Counted from the stretch's first letter, positions 35,080 through 46,693 are shown. The stretch: DNA of 64,000 bases from Anodontia alba (GCA_964016985.1 OZ024828.1:25421543-25485542), one strand, 5' to 3'. Program-made: numbers and translations. The notes: generated by a model not told the origin, from the letters alone.

Positions 35080-35460
35080 GGGCATCTATAGATATAGGTC
35101 TGGTGTTTTACTCAGAACAATCCCCCTCCCAGGGTATGACCTTGAGGTCAAACTTTGTGCATTAAAGTTTACATAGCTATATTATCAAGACCCTTTGATT
35201 AATTTCATTGGTATTTGGCATGATGTTATATATACACATGTAGGTCTAAAGTTTCAGCACCATCCCCAAGTTGGGACATTGAGGTCATGTCACAGACTTA
35301 GATTTTTCATACAAATGTCAAAGTTTTTGCTTATAAAGACCCTGATTGATTTCACTGGTATTTGTTATGGTAGTAGTTTTAGCTCTGAAGTTTTATTTAG
35401 CATGATCCCTGCACCTGTGCCTTACCTTTCAGGTCAAGATCATGGGCTTCACCTAATGTG
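35080..35460. repeat. Two diverged ~180-bp tandem units
   Basis: TTGATTTCACTGGTATTTG occurs near 35200 (as ATTTCATTGGTATTTGG) and near 35345, each followed by a GTCTAAAGTTTCAGCACCAT- or GCTCTGAAGTTT-like stretch and a GAGGTCATGTC or CAGGTCAAGATC segment. Pearl-like in style. Confidence 0.5.
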
Positions 35461-35464
35461 TGAC

Positions 35465-35681
35465 TTAACCCTTGTCCTGCTGAATAAATTAAAATGCCAC
35501 GCCCACTTCCAATTTACAGCCAATCAGATTACTTGGTCCAGATTGTTGCTATAATAAATTCACATACTTAATGTCAAACAGTGCAGATCCAGATCAGTTG
35601 GCTTCTTCAGAAGCCAACTGATCTGGATCTGTACTGTTTGCAAAGGCAGGGTATATCCGGGTTCAGCAGGACAAGGGTTAA
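35465..35681 (+). mobile_element. piggyBac-like MITE, family P, copy 5 (best preserved)
   Basis: TTAA at both ends, perfect 20-bp terminal repeats, and a near-perfect central palindrome (35575-35641). Confidence 0.88.
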
Positions 35682-36178
35682 TTTGTTCAATGTTGTATTG
35701 ATATCACATATAACTGCCAGCTCAAGAGTCACAGCTACATACTTTGTGCTCTTTAAAAAAAAGGCAGTAGCACTGGTTGCGAGTATATCTGCCCCCACTG
35801 GACACTTTGTCTAGTCTCAATGTTTGCCTTTGCACCTGTAACTTTTTATGAAAGGTTATTGGCTGCTCCAATGCTATTATCCATGGACTGCTCAATAACC
35901 AAGTATCAGCTTTCAAAAAAAGCTTTATCTATGCTCCGCAAACATTGTGTGTTAAGCATACAAGCTTTTTGTGAAAGCTAATTCTTATTGAAACTTACTG
36001 TATGAATTGCCAAGGCAGTTCTGAAGTCTAATATGTACACACAACATATTATACTTTGACACAAAAAAAAAAAGTAGCAAAAGTTACCCTTTATATAAGG
36101 AGGCCTCTGTCTTTCAATGATGGTGGGATATTATGGATTTCCACTGTATGTACATCCATCTGTCATGTGAATATGCTC

Positions 36179-36392
36179 TTAACCCTAGTAGTACTGAACC
36201 CGGATAAACCCTGTCTTGACAAAACAGTGTAGATCCTGATCAGTTGGCTTCTGGAGAAGCCAGCTGATCTGGATCCGCACTCTTGGCCATTAAGTATGCA
36301 AATTTTTATCAACAATCTGGATCTAGTAATCTGATTGGCTGAAAATTGGAGGTGGGCGTGGCATCTTAATTTATTCAGCAGGACAAGGGTAA
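36179..36392 (-). mobile_element. piggyBac-like MITE, family P, copy 6
   Basis: Reverse orientation. TTAA is intact at the left and changed to GTAA at the right. Confidence 0.82.
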
Positions 36393-36639
36393 ACATTAAG
36401 TTAATATGCTTTTATGAGGTAACTTTGATAACTTTGATAACTTAGTGTTCTTTGATTGAAACTTTACCTTAACTGAACAGTCATATAGATATCAGAAAGA
36501 TCTGGTTTGGATATTTGGCAGATTTCAATAATACATGTAAAATTATTATTATTTGCAGAGCTATAGCTGTTTTGTTATCCATTTGAAATGTGTTCCATAG
36601 CTCTTAATAAAGCGTTTTTTTGTTGTTTTTTTTTTCAGC

Positions 36640-36805
36640 CAAAACATATCTATATATATTTTTCTTATTTCTCAACAAAAACATAGTCTATGGGTACTCA
36701 TTAGAAGCACCTCAGTGAGGCACTTCTAATGAGCACCCACAACATATGTTTTCATCAAGGAATAAGAAAACTTTGACCTGGTACCCACTCTTATCTAGAC
36801 CTATG
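36640..36805. mobile_element. MITE family B copy
   Basis: Palindrome GAAGCACCTCAGTGAGGCAC with arms CTATGGGTACTCATTAG and complement. The right end is TTATCTAGACC. Confidence 0.75.
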
Positions 36806-36811
36806 TGTATA

Positions 36812-37024
36812 TTAACCCTTGTCCTGCTGAATAAATTAAGATGCCAAGCCCACTTCTAATTTTCAGCCAATCAGGTTACTTGATCCAGATTGTTGCTATA
36901 AATTTGCATACTTAATGGCAAACAGTGCAGATCCAGATCAGCTGGCTTCTGAAGAAGCCAACTGATCTGGATCTACACTGTTTGCAAAACACGGTATATC
37001 CGGGTTCAGCAGGATAAGGGTTAA
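36812..37024 (+). mobile_element. piggyBac-like MITE, family P, copy 7
   Basis: TTAA ends on both sides, with full palindrome. It lies 178 bp upstream of the second PAK exon. Confidence 0.85.
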
Positions 37025-37202
37025 TGGATAAATTTTGGCAATTTTTAATAGAGTTGCACCCTTTTTGATTGACAGGTTTCCTATGGCGGAGTCTGATCAT
37101 GCTTTGCAATGCTAATGTTAAGAAGCAGTTTTCTTTCTCCCAAAGCTGAACTTACATTTGTTTTTTTCAGTTGCACATGTCTCATTTATTTTTACTCTTC
37201 AG

Positions 37203-37449
37203 CAAAGAGGAACAGATACAAAATCCTCAAGCTGTGATTAACTCACTAAAGACGTTTGACAAGTCAATCAAAAAGAAACCATCAAGTCAGAAATTCATGA
37301 AAGTAGCAAAGTCCATTACAGAAGAATCAGAGGATGAACTTGAGGACAGAGATTCTGAAGCAAAGATAGACTATGAAAGAGAAAACAGCAATAAGACAAC
37401 AGAAAATGATGTTTTCAAGAAACCCACCCCTACACCACTAACAGATAAA
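37203..37449 (+). CDS. PAK: p21-activated kinase, autoinhibitory-segment exon
   Basis: Acceptor TTTTTACTCTTCAG; donor GTGAGT. It enters in phase 1 position (one base completing ACC) and exits in phase 0, so 82 codons plus one base. The peptide TKEEQIQNPQAVINSLKTFD matches the group-I PAK segment just after the CRIB, where the NPQAV helix forms part of the autoinhibitory domain that holds the kinase off until Cdc42/Rac binds. The KKKPSSQKFM stretch fits the same domain. The rest is acidic and polar (ITEESEDELEDRDSEAK), then a Pro/Thr tail (KKPTPTPLTDK). A second strong acceptor, TTTTTTTCAG, ends at 37170, 32 nt upstream. Using it would shift the frame. Confidence 0.9.
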
Positions 37450-37464
37450 GTGAGTTGTTAAATA

Positions 37465-37628
37465 GCACTAAATAAGAGGGGTTGTCAGGTGAATATTTTT
37501 TTTATTTCTCCAAAAAAACTTAACTTTGTGGGTACTCATTAGTATGGTTACAACATATGTTTTCATTGGTAAATAAGAAAAATATCAATACTTTTTGGTT
37601 GTAAAAATGCCTTATCTAGAGCTACGTT
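37465..37628. mobile_element. MITE family B copy, central part deleted
   Basis: The left end TAAATAAGAGG and right tail TTTTTGGTTGTAAAAATGCC then CTTATCTAGAGCT are present. The central palindrome is reduced to GGTACTCATTAGTATGG. Confidence 0.7.
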
Positions 37629-37728
37629 TTTTTTATCCACCCCCCCACTCCCCTCCCCATCCCCCACCGCACTCCCCACCCCCCCTGCCATTTTCAGTGT
37701 GCATAAGTATCACCGCTGTCCATACATA

Positions 37729-39067
37729 CGAGGGATGTTCGAAATGAATTGCTTATTTCTATCTGGAGACTTCAAATTTCAAGTTAGCCCAAAAGTACTC
37801 ATTTCATGCCCTCAAAGTACTCCCCGTGGCTAGAAATGCAAAGTTTTAGCCGATATATCCAGTTCTTGAAGGCGTCACAGTACGCTGATTTGGGCACAGT
37901 AATAAGGTACTGATGAATGGCAGATCCAAGTGCCTGTCGAGACTGGTATTTCCGCCCAGCAAGGAATCCTTTCAGTTTCGGAAACAAAAAGAAATCACAT
38001 GGGGCAAGGTCTAGGGAATACGGGGTTGAGGCAAAACAGTTACTTTTTCTTTCTTCAAAAACGCCGTATCTATTGCGGAGGTATGAGCTGGGGCATTGTC
38101 ATGTAGAAGACGGACATGTTTAAAACCAGTGGCAGGGCGTCGTTTCTGATAATACTTTTTCAGTTTCTTCAGTACTACGTCTTTGTAGTACTTTTCGGTG
38201 ATGCTTTTGCCCTTTTTCACTGGCACTTTTATTGTGACTCCTTCACCAGAGAAGAAGATTGCATACAATACCTTCTTTGTACTCAAAGAATGTTTGACAA
38301 TTATTGGGCGTTTGCTGTGTTTAGTGGCCCAGATCTTATTGCTAACCTTTCTGACGGGCTCAAAATAATGGACCCAGGTTTCATCACCTGTGACGACATT
38401 TGCAAACTGCTTTTTGTCATATTTTGGAAACATTTGAAGCAGCTTTTTGGCCACTTTAACCCGTTGCCTCTTTTGCTCGTCAGTCAACAGATGTGGCACC
38501 CATCTAGCAGAAATCTTTCTAACTTTCAAATGCTTCTTCAAAATAAGGTGAACCGTTGATAGTGATATGCCTACCCTTCGTGCAATATCACGAACTGTAA
38601 ATCTGGCATCTCCTTCAATGATTTCCTTTATTTTGGAAACGATTTCTTTACGAGATGCAGATTTTGGCCTACCTGATTTCGGTGCATTTTTGATGGACTC
38701 TACACCAGACTCAAATTTCTTTTTCCACCGCCGAACTCTGTCATAAGACACACAAGAAGGTCCAAAAGCAGTAGAAATTTCAGTCATCAGCTTCTTCAAA
38801 GAACAACCAAGTTTTGAGCGAGCTTTGATGTAAGCCCGTATTTCATCTTTTTTGTCGACGCTTCTACCAACCATTTTTACTGCAGTGGTCAATGACTGCG
38901 TGTATTCAAATGGCAAATTTTATGTCTTACACTTAGTCTTACATGTACATTTATACACCATTGTGTAGATATTGAATAGCCCTATACAGGTATGTATTGG
39001 TTTTTATTGTGCCCCACGTGGATATCGAGCTAAAGGGCAATAAGCAATTCATTTCGAATATCCCTCG
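37729..39067 (-). mobile_element. Mariner transposon, near-complete (1339 bp)
   Basis: Terminal inverted repeats of about 30 bp read CGAGGGATGTTCGAAATGAA at the left and CGAGGGATATTCGAAATGAA on the complement of the right. TA target duplications lie at 37727-37728 and 39068-39069. The transposase gene occupies most of the element on the minus strand. Confidence 0.95.
37803..38916 (-). pseudogene. Mariner transposase, DD34D, one-base frameshift
   Basis: This transposase cuts at the terminal repeats and inserts at TA. It starts at 38916 (MPFEYTQ) or, more likely, at the internal Met of MVGRSVDKKDEIRAY. It has an N-terminal helix-turn-helix pair (SLKKLMTEIST...VRRWKKKFESG; FTVRDIARRVGISLSTVHLI), the linker WVPHLL, first catalytic Asp in VTGDETWVHYF, second in LHDNAPAH, third in DLAPCDFFLFPKLKG. 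After VTVLPQP the frame breaks in a short C run (near 38022) and hits a stop at 38011. Reading resumes one frame over with YSLDLAPCDFF and ends at 37803. With that frame change counted, 34 residues separate the second and third Asp, the mariner value. Only this one lesion is visible, so inactivation is recent or an assembly error. Confidence 0.92.
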
Positions 39068-40139
39068 TACATCCGTCCCGTCTGTCTGTCTGTCCATCCA
39101 ATCCCATACATAACAAAAATGGTTTCCATTCCATATCTTTTGAAAAGATTAGTAGATTAGTGTATATGATTCAAATTTTATACACAGTATACACAGGTAT
39201 ATAATCATAAAATATAGGTTGTTCGTTTTAGGGTAAAATCCACCAATTACCAACTTTGAAAAATGGTTTCCGTTCGATATCTTTTAAAAAGGTTAGTCTG
39301 TTGGATTCATATTTAATACACAGGTATATAATCATAAAATATAGGTCAAGTTCGATTTAGGGTAAAATCCACCAATTAATTTGGCCGTTACAGCCATTTT
39401 TCCAGTACAGGCTGTGTTTTACTGCAAATGCCCAAAAATATTGAAAAATAGTTTCTGTTTGATATCTTTTGAAAACATATAGTGTATTAGATTCATATTT
39501 AAGACACAGGTATATAATCATAAATTAGAGGTCAAGTTCGATTTAGGGTAAAATCTACCCATTATTATGGGAATTATGGTCCTTTTTCGTCTTCAAAAAT
39601 GTTTTTCCTTCCGATATTTTTTGAAAAAGATTGGTGTATTGGATTCATATTTTATACACAGGTATCTACAATGTAATCATAAAATAAAGGTCAAGTTCGA
39701 TTTAGGGTAAAATCTGCCAATTATTATGAGAGTTATGGCCCTTTTTCAACTTCATTTTTTGCAAAATGCCTGCGTGTCAGTGAGGATGGCCCTGGACGGG
39801 GGGAGGGGGGTAGGGGGGTGGTTAAGGGGGATCTGTCATATTGACACATTCCTAGCTTATTATATCACAGCAAATGTAAGAATAATATAAACTGGCTATA
39901 GCATTTGCAGTATTTTATTAATATGATCTTTTGAGCCAAGCCCGTTTAACTTAATTAAACTTTCACCTACATATGTACCTGTACATTGGGAAATTGTGAG
40001 TTTGATCCCCAATGGGGTCATACTTAAGACTCTAATATTGGTGGTAGCTGCTCTTTTGCTTGGCACTCAGCATTAGAAAGAAGAGGTTGGGCTTTTCATA
40101 CATGGTGTCACTTTATTAATATGACAGGTGTTAGCAGGG

Positions 40140-40590
40140 TTCAAATAAACCCTTTTGACGGTTTGCTAAAATTAGCAAATGGCATTATTTTTTACTTGCT
40201 AAACCTTTCAGCCAACTTGCTTTTTCACACTTATAAATATTGTTAAATGTGGCTTTAACCCTTAGCACTCTGGTAAAAATTTCAGCAGACATTTTAAAAA
40301 TTTTTATTTAGTTTTCCCAGAAAACAGGTTTTGACATTACATGCAAATTGTCTCCCATGGAGACTTCATGCATATTGTCTCCATGGGAGACAATTTGCAT
40401 GTAATGTCAAAACCTGTTTTCTGGGAAAAGTAAGAAAAATATCATCATTGCTTTTGTAAAAGAAATTGCAAAACTTAAGCAACAATTCCACAGGTTCATG
40501 ATCAGCCAGTTAAAGAGAATTTTTCCAGCTTGCTAGAGTTAGCAAGTGATGGAAATTGCAGCTTGCTTTTTATACGCCCGTTTGAAAAAT
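40140..40590. mobile_element. Foldback element K within an older repeat
   Basis: Palindrome 40315-40428 has about 48-bp near-perfect arms (CCAGAAAACAGGTTTTGACA and its complement), centred on a GACTTCATGCATATTGTC spacer. A diverged second copy is at 55855-56065. The flanking stretches (TAGCAAATGGCA at 40177; TTAGCAAGTGATGG at 40540) look like halves of an interrupted repeat. Confidence 0.65.
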
Positions 40591-41738
40591 GGGACGTATT
40601 ATGTTAAAGGGTATGGCGTCAGTCCGTCCGTAAACTTTTTCGTGTCCGGCTAACTCCTCCTACAGTTTACATCCGATCAAGCTGAAACTTGGTGTAGAGT
40701 TAGACCATGATGTGGCGCAGCGCATATTGTTTCGGGGTTACAGTCCACCAAATGTTTGCAGAGTTATGCCCCTTAGAAAATTTCTGTAAACTATTCATTT
40801 CAGGTTAACTCCTCCTACATTTTACATCCGATCAAGCTGAAAGTTCATGTATAATTAGACCATGATGTGGAGCACGAATATTATTTCGAGGTTACAGTCC
40901 ACCAAATATTAGCAGAGTTATGCCCCTTTGAAAATTTCAATAGACTTTTCGTTTCCGGCTAACTCCTCCTACAGTTTACATCCGATCAAGCTGAAACTTG
41001 ATATATAGTTAGACGATGATGTTGCGCAGCGCATATTGTTTTGGGGTTACAGTCCACCAAATGTTTGCAGAGTGATGCCCCTTAGAAAATTTCTGTAAAC
41101 TTTTCATGTCCGGTTAACTCCTACATTTTACATCCGATCAAGTTGAAACTTCATGTATAGTTAGACCATGACGTGGAGCAGCGCATATTATTTCGAGGTT
41201 ACAGTCCACCAAATATTAGCAGAGTTATGCCTCTTTGAAAATTTCAGTAGACTTTTCGTTTCAGGCTAACTCCTCCTACAGTTTACATCCGATGAAGCTG
41301 AAACTTCATGTATAGTTAGACCATGATGTGGAGCAGCGCATATTATTTCGAGGTTACAGTCCACCAAATATTAGCAGAGTTATGCCTCTTTGAAAATTTC
41401 AGTAGACTTTTCGTTTCCGGCAAACTCCTCCTACAGTTTACATCTAATGAAGCTGAAACTTCATGTATAGTTAGACCATGATGTGGAGCAGCGCATATAA
41501 TTTCGAGGTCACAGCCCACCAAATATTAGCAGAGTTATACTTCTTTGAAAATTTTGATTAATTTTTAGTTTATGGCTAAATCCTCCTACAGTTTACATCC
41601 AATCAAGCTGAAACTTCATGTACAGTTAGACTATGATGTGGAGCAGCGCATATTGTTTCGAGGTTACAGTCCACCAAATATTAGCAGAGTTAAACCCCTT
41701 CGAAAATGTCTATTAATTTTTTGTTTCCGGTAGGCATG
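40566..41738. repeat. Pearl/Helentron-like tandem array, ~157-bp units
   Basis: The head reads CGCCCGTTTGAAAAATGGGA and CAGTCCGTCCGTAAAC. About seven units follow, each with AACTCCTCCTACAGTTTACA, AAGCTGAAACTTCATGTATA, ATGATGTGGAGCAGCGCATA and CAGTCCACCAAATATTAGCA. Spacing is about 150-157 bp. Confidence 0.85.
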
Positions 41739-43330
41739 TCACTTGCAAGAGAGACAACTCTGACTGTAGAGGAGGACCAGTAGGCTTGCGAGCAAGAGAG
41801 ACAACTCTCACTGTCTTCATTATATAGAGAGACAACTCTCACTTTATTCATTATGTAGTTATCTCCCCTGAAGCAGAATAGGTAGCCTCATCCTTGTGCG
41901 CTCCATAACTTTGATACCCTTACACATACTTTGATATTTGGTAGGAATGTAGATGAGGACCAGAGGGCTTGTTGCAAGCAAGAGAGACAACCCTCACTGT
42001 CTTAATTATATAGTTATCTCCCCTGAAGCCGAAATCTTGTGCAGGCCATAACTCCCATACTGTTTGAGATATTTGATACTATTTGGTAGGGATGAAGAGG
42101 AGGACTAGAAGGCATGTCACGTGCAAGAGAGACAACTCTCACTTTATTGGTTGTGTAGTTATCTCCCCTGAAGCAGAAATCTTGTGCAAGCCATAACTTT
42201 GATACCCTTAGACATGTTTTGATAATGTTTGGTAAAAATGAAGAGGAGGACCAGAAGGTGTGTTGCATGCAAGAGTGACAACTCTCACTGTCTTTGTTAT
42301 ATAGTTATCTCCCCTGAAGCTGAAATCTTGTGCAGGCCATAACTCCCATACTGTTTAAGATAATTTGATAATATTTGGTAGGGATGAAGAGGAGGACCAG
42401 TAGGCATGTTGCCTGCAAGAGAGATAACTCTCACTTACTTCTTCGTTATGTAGTTATCTCCACTGAAGCCAAAATCTTGTGCACTCAATAACTTTGATAC
42501 CCTAAGACATATTTTGATAATGTTTTGTAGAAATGAAGAGGAGGACCAGTAGGCATGTCACATGCAAGAGAGACAACTCTCACTTTCTTCATTATGTAGT
42601 TACCTCCCCTGAAGCCAAAATCTTGTGCGCTCCATAACTTTGATACTCTTAGACATATTTTGATAATGTTGGGTAGAAATGGAGAGCAGGCATGTCCCAT
42701 GCAAGAGAGACAGCTCTCACTTTTTTCCTTGTGTAGTTATCTCCCCTGAAGCCGAAATCTTGTGCAGGCCAATACTCTCATACTGTTTGAGGTAATATGA
42801 TAATATTTGTTAGAGATGAAGAGGAGGACCAGTAGGTGTGACATGCAAGAGAGACAACTCTCACTTTCTTCTTCATTATGTAGTTATCTCCCCTGAAGCA
42901 AAAGTCTTGTGCGTTCCATAACTTTGATACCCTTAGACATATTTTGATAATATTTGGTAGAGGCATTGGTATCGAGCAGTAGGTGTCACATGCAAGAGAG
43001 ACAACCTCAGCTTTGGTTGTTTTCTAGTTTCCTCCCCTGAATGAATTTCTAAGCTAAATCCTTGCGTATGTGGTTTGAAATACATTGTATTTTGATAATA
43101 CTTAGTAGAGGCATAGATAAGTACCAGTAGGCATGTCATGTTCAAGAGTATTCTCACTATCTCCATTATTTACTTATCACCCCTGATGCCGAAATCTTGT
43201 GCAGGCCATAACTCCCACACTGTTTGAGATAACTTGATAAAAATTGGTAGGGAAATATATCAGGTCAAGAAGGTGTGTAGCATGCAAGAAGGACAACTTT
43301 TACTCTGTTGATTTTTTACCCCAATAAACA
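41738..43330. repeat. Tandem array, ~165-bp units
   Basis: About nine units share GAGGAGGACCAGTAGGC, ATGCAAGAGAGACAACTCTC, TAGTTATCTCCCCTGAAGC and TTTGATACCCTTAGACAT. A single unit occurs at 29.75 kb. Minus-strand frames of 60-84 codons recur because of the period and are not genes. Confidence 0.85.
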
Positions 43331-43679
43331 TACAGCAAGTTCCTTTACCTTTACAAGGCATTTATTTTTGCTATTATTTCTGAATATGTACACTCACAAA
43401 AAGTATTTGCTAATATTGTGTATCCTGTACAAATTATCACATCAGAAGTAATTATTAGATGATTTTGACAAAAATAAAAAAATAAATAAATAAAAGAATA
43501 TGCAAAAAATAAAATCATTCACAGTACACCTATTTTTGTTTTCACTTATTATTTTGGTCACATTTCATACTATCTTTGCATCATTTTACTTTGCTCTTGT
43601 TCAATATATCCATGATATTGATTGAAATACACTAAATTTAGAAATGATGGTTTGGTCAAGGGATTTGCCATCTCCTTTG

Positions 43680-44035
43680 TTGGATATTTTTATACACAGG
43701 TATATACATGTAATCATAAAAAAATGGGTCAAGTTTGACTAGGGTAAAATCCACCAATTATTATGGGAGTTATGGCCCTTTTTCAACTTCATTGCCCCAT
43801 TATTATGGTTTCCATTTGATACGTTTTAAAAGAAAAATCAGTATATTAGATTCATATTTATGTACAGGTGTATAATCGTAAAATATAGGTTGAGTTCGAT
43901 TTAGGGTAAAATCTGCCAATAATTATGGGAGTTACGGCCTTTTATCAACTTAATTTTTCGCTAGATGCTTGTTTACGGGTGAGGATGACCATTATGGGTG
44001 GGGATGGGAGCACCTGTGTTGTATTGATGCATTTC
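43680..44035. repeat. Two units homologous to the 39.1-39.8 kb array
   Basis: Same marks (GGTATATACATGTAATCATA, AGGGTAAAATCCACC, GAGTTATGGCCCTTTTTCAA) and the same G-rich end followed by TTGATGCATTTCTAG. Likely the far part of the same element or a second truncated copy. Confidence 0.7.
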
Positions 44036-44328
44036 TAGTGCTTATTTCTGTCTCCAGAAAAAATCACTTAGTATCATCTTATTGAAACAAATGTGTTCCT
44101 GCAAAAAGAAAATGACCTTACTGCGTATTTGTAATGCATAGACTCAAATCATTGTGTGCACCTGCACAACCTGAGCAGTCTACTCTGATCCCTAATATAA
44201 TGAGTGGACCTTATGGATTCTATAAGCAAGCAGGTTATATTCTGATCAGACATCTAGGATGCCTCATTATGTGCTTGTTGCATAGGTTTTAAGAGGTGTT
44301 TTTTGTTTCTATCAGAATTAGCTCAAAT
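44036..44328. other. Intron sequence, nothing recognised
   Basis: Unique-looking AT-rich intron between the tandem array and MITE V1. Confidence 0.5.
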
Positions 44329-44550
44329 ACACCACAATCTCTTTATAACACTATTGTTGGGGTCCATAGCATAAACCATGTTAGTTAAACAACTGTGTTG
44401 TATCCAAACAAAAATGTATAGATTATATTGAAAAATGACCATTTATGGTCATTTTTCAATATAATCTATACATTTTTTGGATCCATCTTTGAACTGTGTT
44501 ATATACAAAACTGTGTTATAACGAACTGTGTTATAAAGTGGTGGTGGTGT
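44329..44550. mobile_element. MITE family V, copy 1, 49 bp before a PAK exon
   Basis: Ends ACACCACAATCTCTTTATAA and TTATAAAGTGGTGGTGGTGT. A central 62-bp almost perfect palindrome contains ATTGAAAAATGACCATTTAT. A second copy in opposite orientation is at 63103-63320. Confidence 0.85.
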
Positions 44551-44599
44551 ACATTGTACAACAAACTTCATTTGTTCCAATATTCTTTTGATTATTAAG

Positions 44600-44741
44600 G
44601 ATAAAACAGTTGATGGTATATCAGATGGTGTTGCTAAGACAACAGTAGACGCTAAACCTAAGGAGGCACCACCGGTTGCTACAAGAAGACCAAAGGAACA
44701 AAAGAAAACTATGACAGATGCTGAAATCAATGAAGGGCTAA
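44600..44741 (+). CDS. PAK: p21-activated kinase, linker exon before the kinase domain
   Basis: Acceptor TTTTGATTATTAAG, phase 0. It leaves at donor GTATGT in phase 1 (47 codons plus one base). The peptide starts DKTVDGISDGVAKTTVDAKP and contains APPVATRRPKEQKK. This aligns in position with the Pro/Arg segment of PAK1 that binds the SH3 domain of PIX, though the motif is degenerate. It ends with MTDAEINEGL, the conserved TDEEILEKL-like stretch just before the kinase domain. A family V MITE ends 49 bp upstream of the exon, so the branch point and pyrimidine tract lie in the short space between. The polypyrimidine tract is weak (ATTCTTTTGATTATTAAG). Confidence 0.88.
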
Positions 44742-45026
44742 GTATGTTTAGTTTTTTACTGCAAATGTCCTAAAATTTTGAACACTTTATTCCATATTTT
44801 TGTTTTGCCTAAATTTGCTTTTTATGCAGTTGTTTCTTAAAATACTTAGTGGAATCACAAACAGGAGCAGTCTGATCTGGGTCTGCATTGCTTGCATATG
44901 CCATTTTATCGAAAACTGTGGTGTATAGAATTTTAAGACATTTACCATAATTCTTGTTATCCTCTGATAAAAGGTCAGAGTTTACAGAGCAGGGGAGGGG
45001 CAAGCTTTGACCCAGTTAAGGTATTT

Positions 45027-46455
45027 TTGTCACACCTGCTCTAGCAGGCACGACTTAGTTGTGCAAATTTCCATCCATCTTTCCATCTGTCAACATTTAC
45101 CCCCTGGGTGTCTTGTGAGTGCAACTCCTCTTACAGTTTTGTACTGATCATTTTGAAATTTTGCATGTGTATTCTTTATGGTATGAGGATGTGCATGTGG
45201 TTTGGATATAATTGTTAGATTTTTTTTTTTTTTTTTTTTTTGTCAGTTTTTCCACATTGTGAACTTAGTCATTTTTCACCCTCAATATATAGACGGTGGG
45301 TACCTCTTGTGAGCGCAACTCTTCTTACAGTTTTGTACCGATTATTTTGAAACTTTGCATGTGTTTTCTTCATGGTATGAGGATGTGCATGTGGTTTGGG
45401 TAAAATTGTTAGAACATTTTTTGTCACTTTTTCCACATTGTGAATGTAGTCATTTTTCAACCTCAATATATAGACAGTGGGTACACATTGTGAATGTAGT
45501 CATTTTTCAACCTGAATATATAGACAGTGGGTGCACTCTTGTGAGTGCAACTGCTCTTACAGTTTTGTACTGATCATTTTGAAACTTTGCTTATGTTTTC
45601 TTCATGGTATGAGGATGTGCATGTGGTTTGGATATAATTGTTAGATCATTTTTGTCACTTTTTCCACATTGTGAAAATTGGTACCGCTTGTGAGCGCAAC
45701 TCTTCTTACAATTTTGTACCGATTATCATGAAACTTTGCATGTGTTTTCTTCATGATATGAGCATGTGCATATGGTTTGGATATAATTGTTAGATCAATT
45801 TTTTCACTTTTTTCCACATTGTGAACTTAGTCATTTTTCACCCTCAATATATAGACAGTGGGTACCTTGTGAGCACAACTCCTCATGCAATTTTATACCA
45901 ATCTTTTTGAAACTTTGCACATGTTTTCTCCATAGTCTGAAGATGTGCATGTGCTTTTCATATAATCCTTATCTTGATTTTTGTCACTTTTTTCTCCTTT
46001 TTGAACATGTCATTTTCTGACCATAGATGTATAGACCGTGGGTACCTTGTGTTTGGCCATTTTCTGACCTTAGATGTATAGACCGTGGGTACCTTGTGAT
46101 TGCAACTTCTCATACAATTTTAAACCAATCTTTTTGAAACTTTGCACATGTTTTCTCCCGGATCTGCAGAAGTGCACGTGGTTTGGATGTGATTTTCAAG
46201 TTTATTTTTCTCACTTTTTCCATTTTAACTTTTATGAAAGTGTACAGACTGTGGGTACTTTTTGAGCCCTACTTCTCATGCATCGTATGAGAAAATGCAT
46301 ATGCTTTCGATGGAATTCCTATATTAATTTCTTCTACCTGAAATAAACATTACTTTTGTTTTTTGTTTTTTTGGTTTTTTTTTTGGAGGGGGGGGGGGGG
46401 TGGGGGGGAGGAGGGCAGGTGCGACATCAACTTCACTGAAGTTTGATCTTTTTTT
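45027..46455. mobile_element. Pearl/Helentron-like element with ~150-200-bp tandem units
   Basis: The head CACACCTGCTCTAGCAGG and tail GGCAGGTGCGACATCAAC are inverted to each other. A CCATCCATCTTTCCATCTGT microsatellite is followed by about seven units with AACTCTTCTTACAGTTTTGT, GAAACTTTGCATGTGTTTTC, GATGTGCATGTGGTTTGG and TATATAGACAGTGGGTACC. The tail contains a G run (46386-46420). Confidence 0.75.
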
Positions 46456-46518
46456 TTATCCATATTTATTCATGAAAATATATGTTTTGGTTACTCTAGT
46501 TAGTAAACCTTAGTATTG

Positions 46519-46693
46519 CCCCTTCCGCTGATTCAAGAAGGGCATTTGTCAGTTTCTGGCAAAAGAATGTGCACAATACTGGTTAACCGCTTAGAGGACT
46601 AAGCCTGCCCAGTAAACGTGTGGTAAGGTAAACTGACCACGCTCGACATGACCCCATTGGGTTGACTGGGCCGTAAAACCTCAACACAAACAA
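46519..46693 (+). mobile_element. tRNA-derived SINE, 5'-truncated, with 14-bp target duplication
   Basis: Starts mid-body (CCCCTTCCGCTGATTCAAG) and ends in ACACAAACAA. The direct repeat AAACCTTAGTATTG flanks it at 46505-46518 and 46694-46707. Confidence 0.9.

Larger units (their letters stand above)
37630..39870. mobile_element. Pearl/Helentron-like element with a mariner inside
   Basis: C-rich head (37630-37720), then a CCGTCTGTCTGTCTGTCC microsatellite (39064-39090), then about five units of roughly 140 bp marked by GGTATATAATCATAAAATA and GATTTAGGGTAAAATCC (39100-39770), then a G-rich tail. The mariner at 37729-39067 splits the microsatellite part. Confidence 0.65.

Noticed and set aside
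38116..38559. 147-codon + strand frame
   Set aside because: It is antisense to the mariner transposase, whose motifs are clear on the minus strand.
42014..43166. Several 60-84-codon minus-strand frames with similar peptides
   Set aside because: They repeat with the ~165-bp tandem unit and are products of the array, not a gene family.
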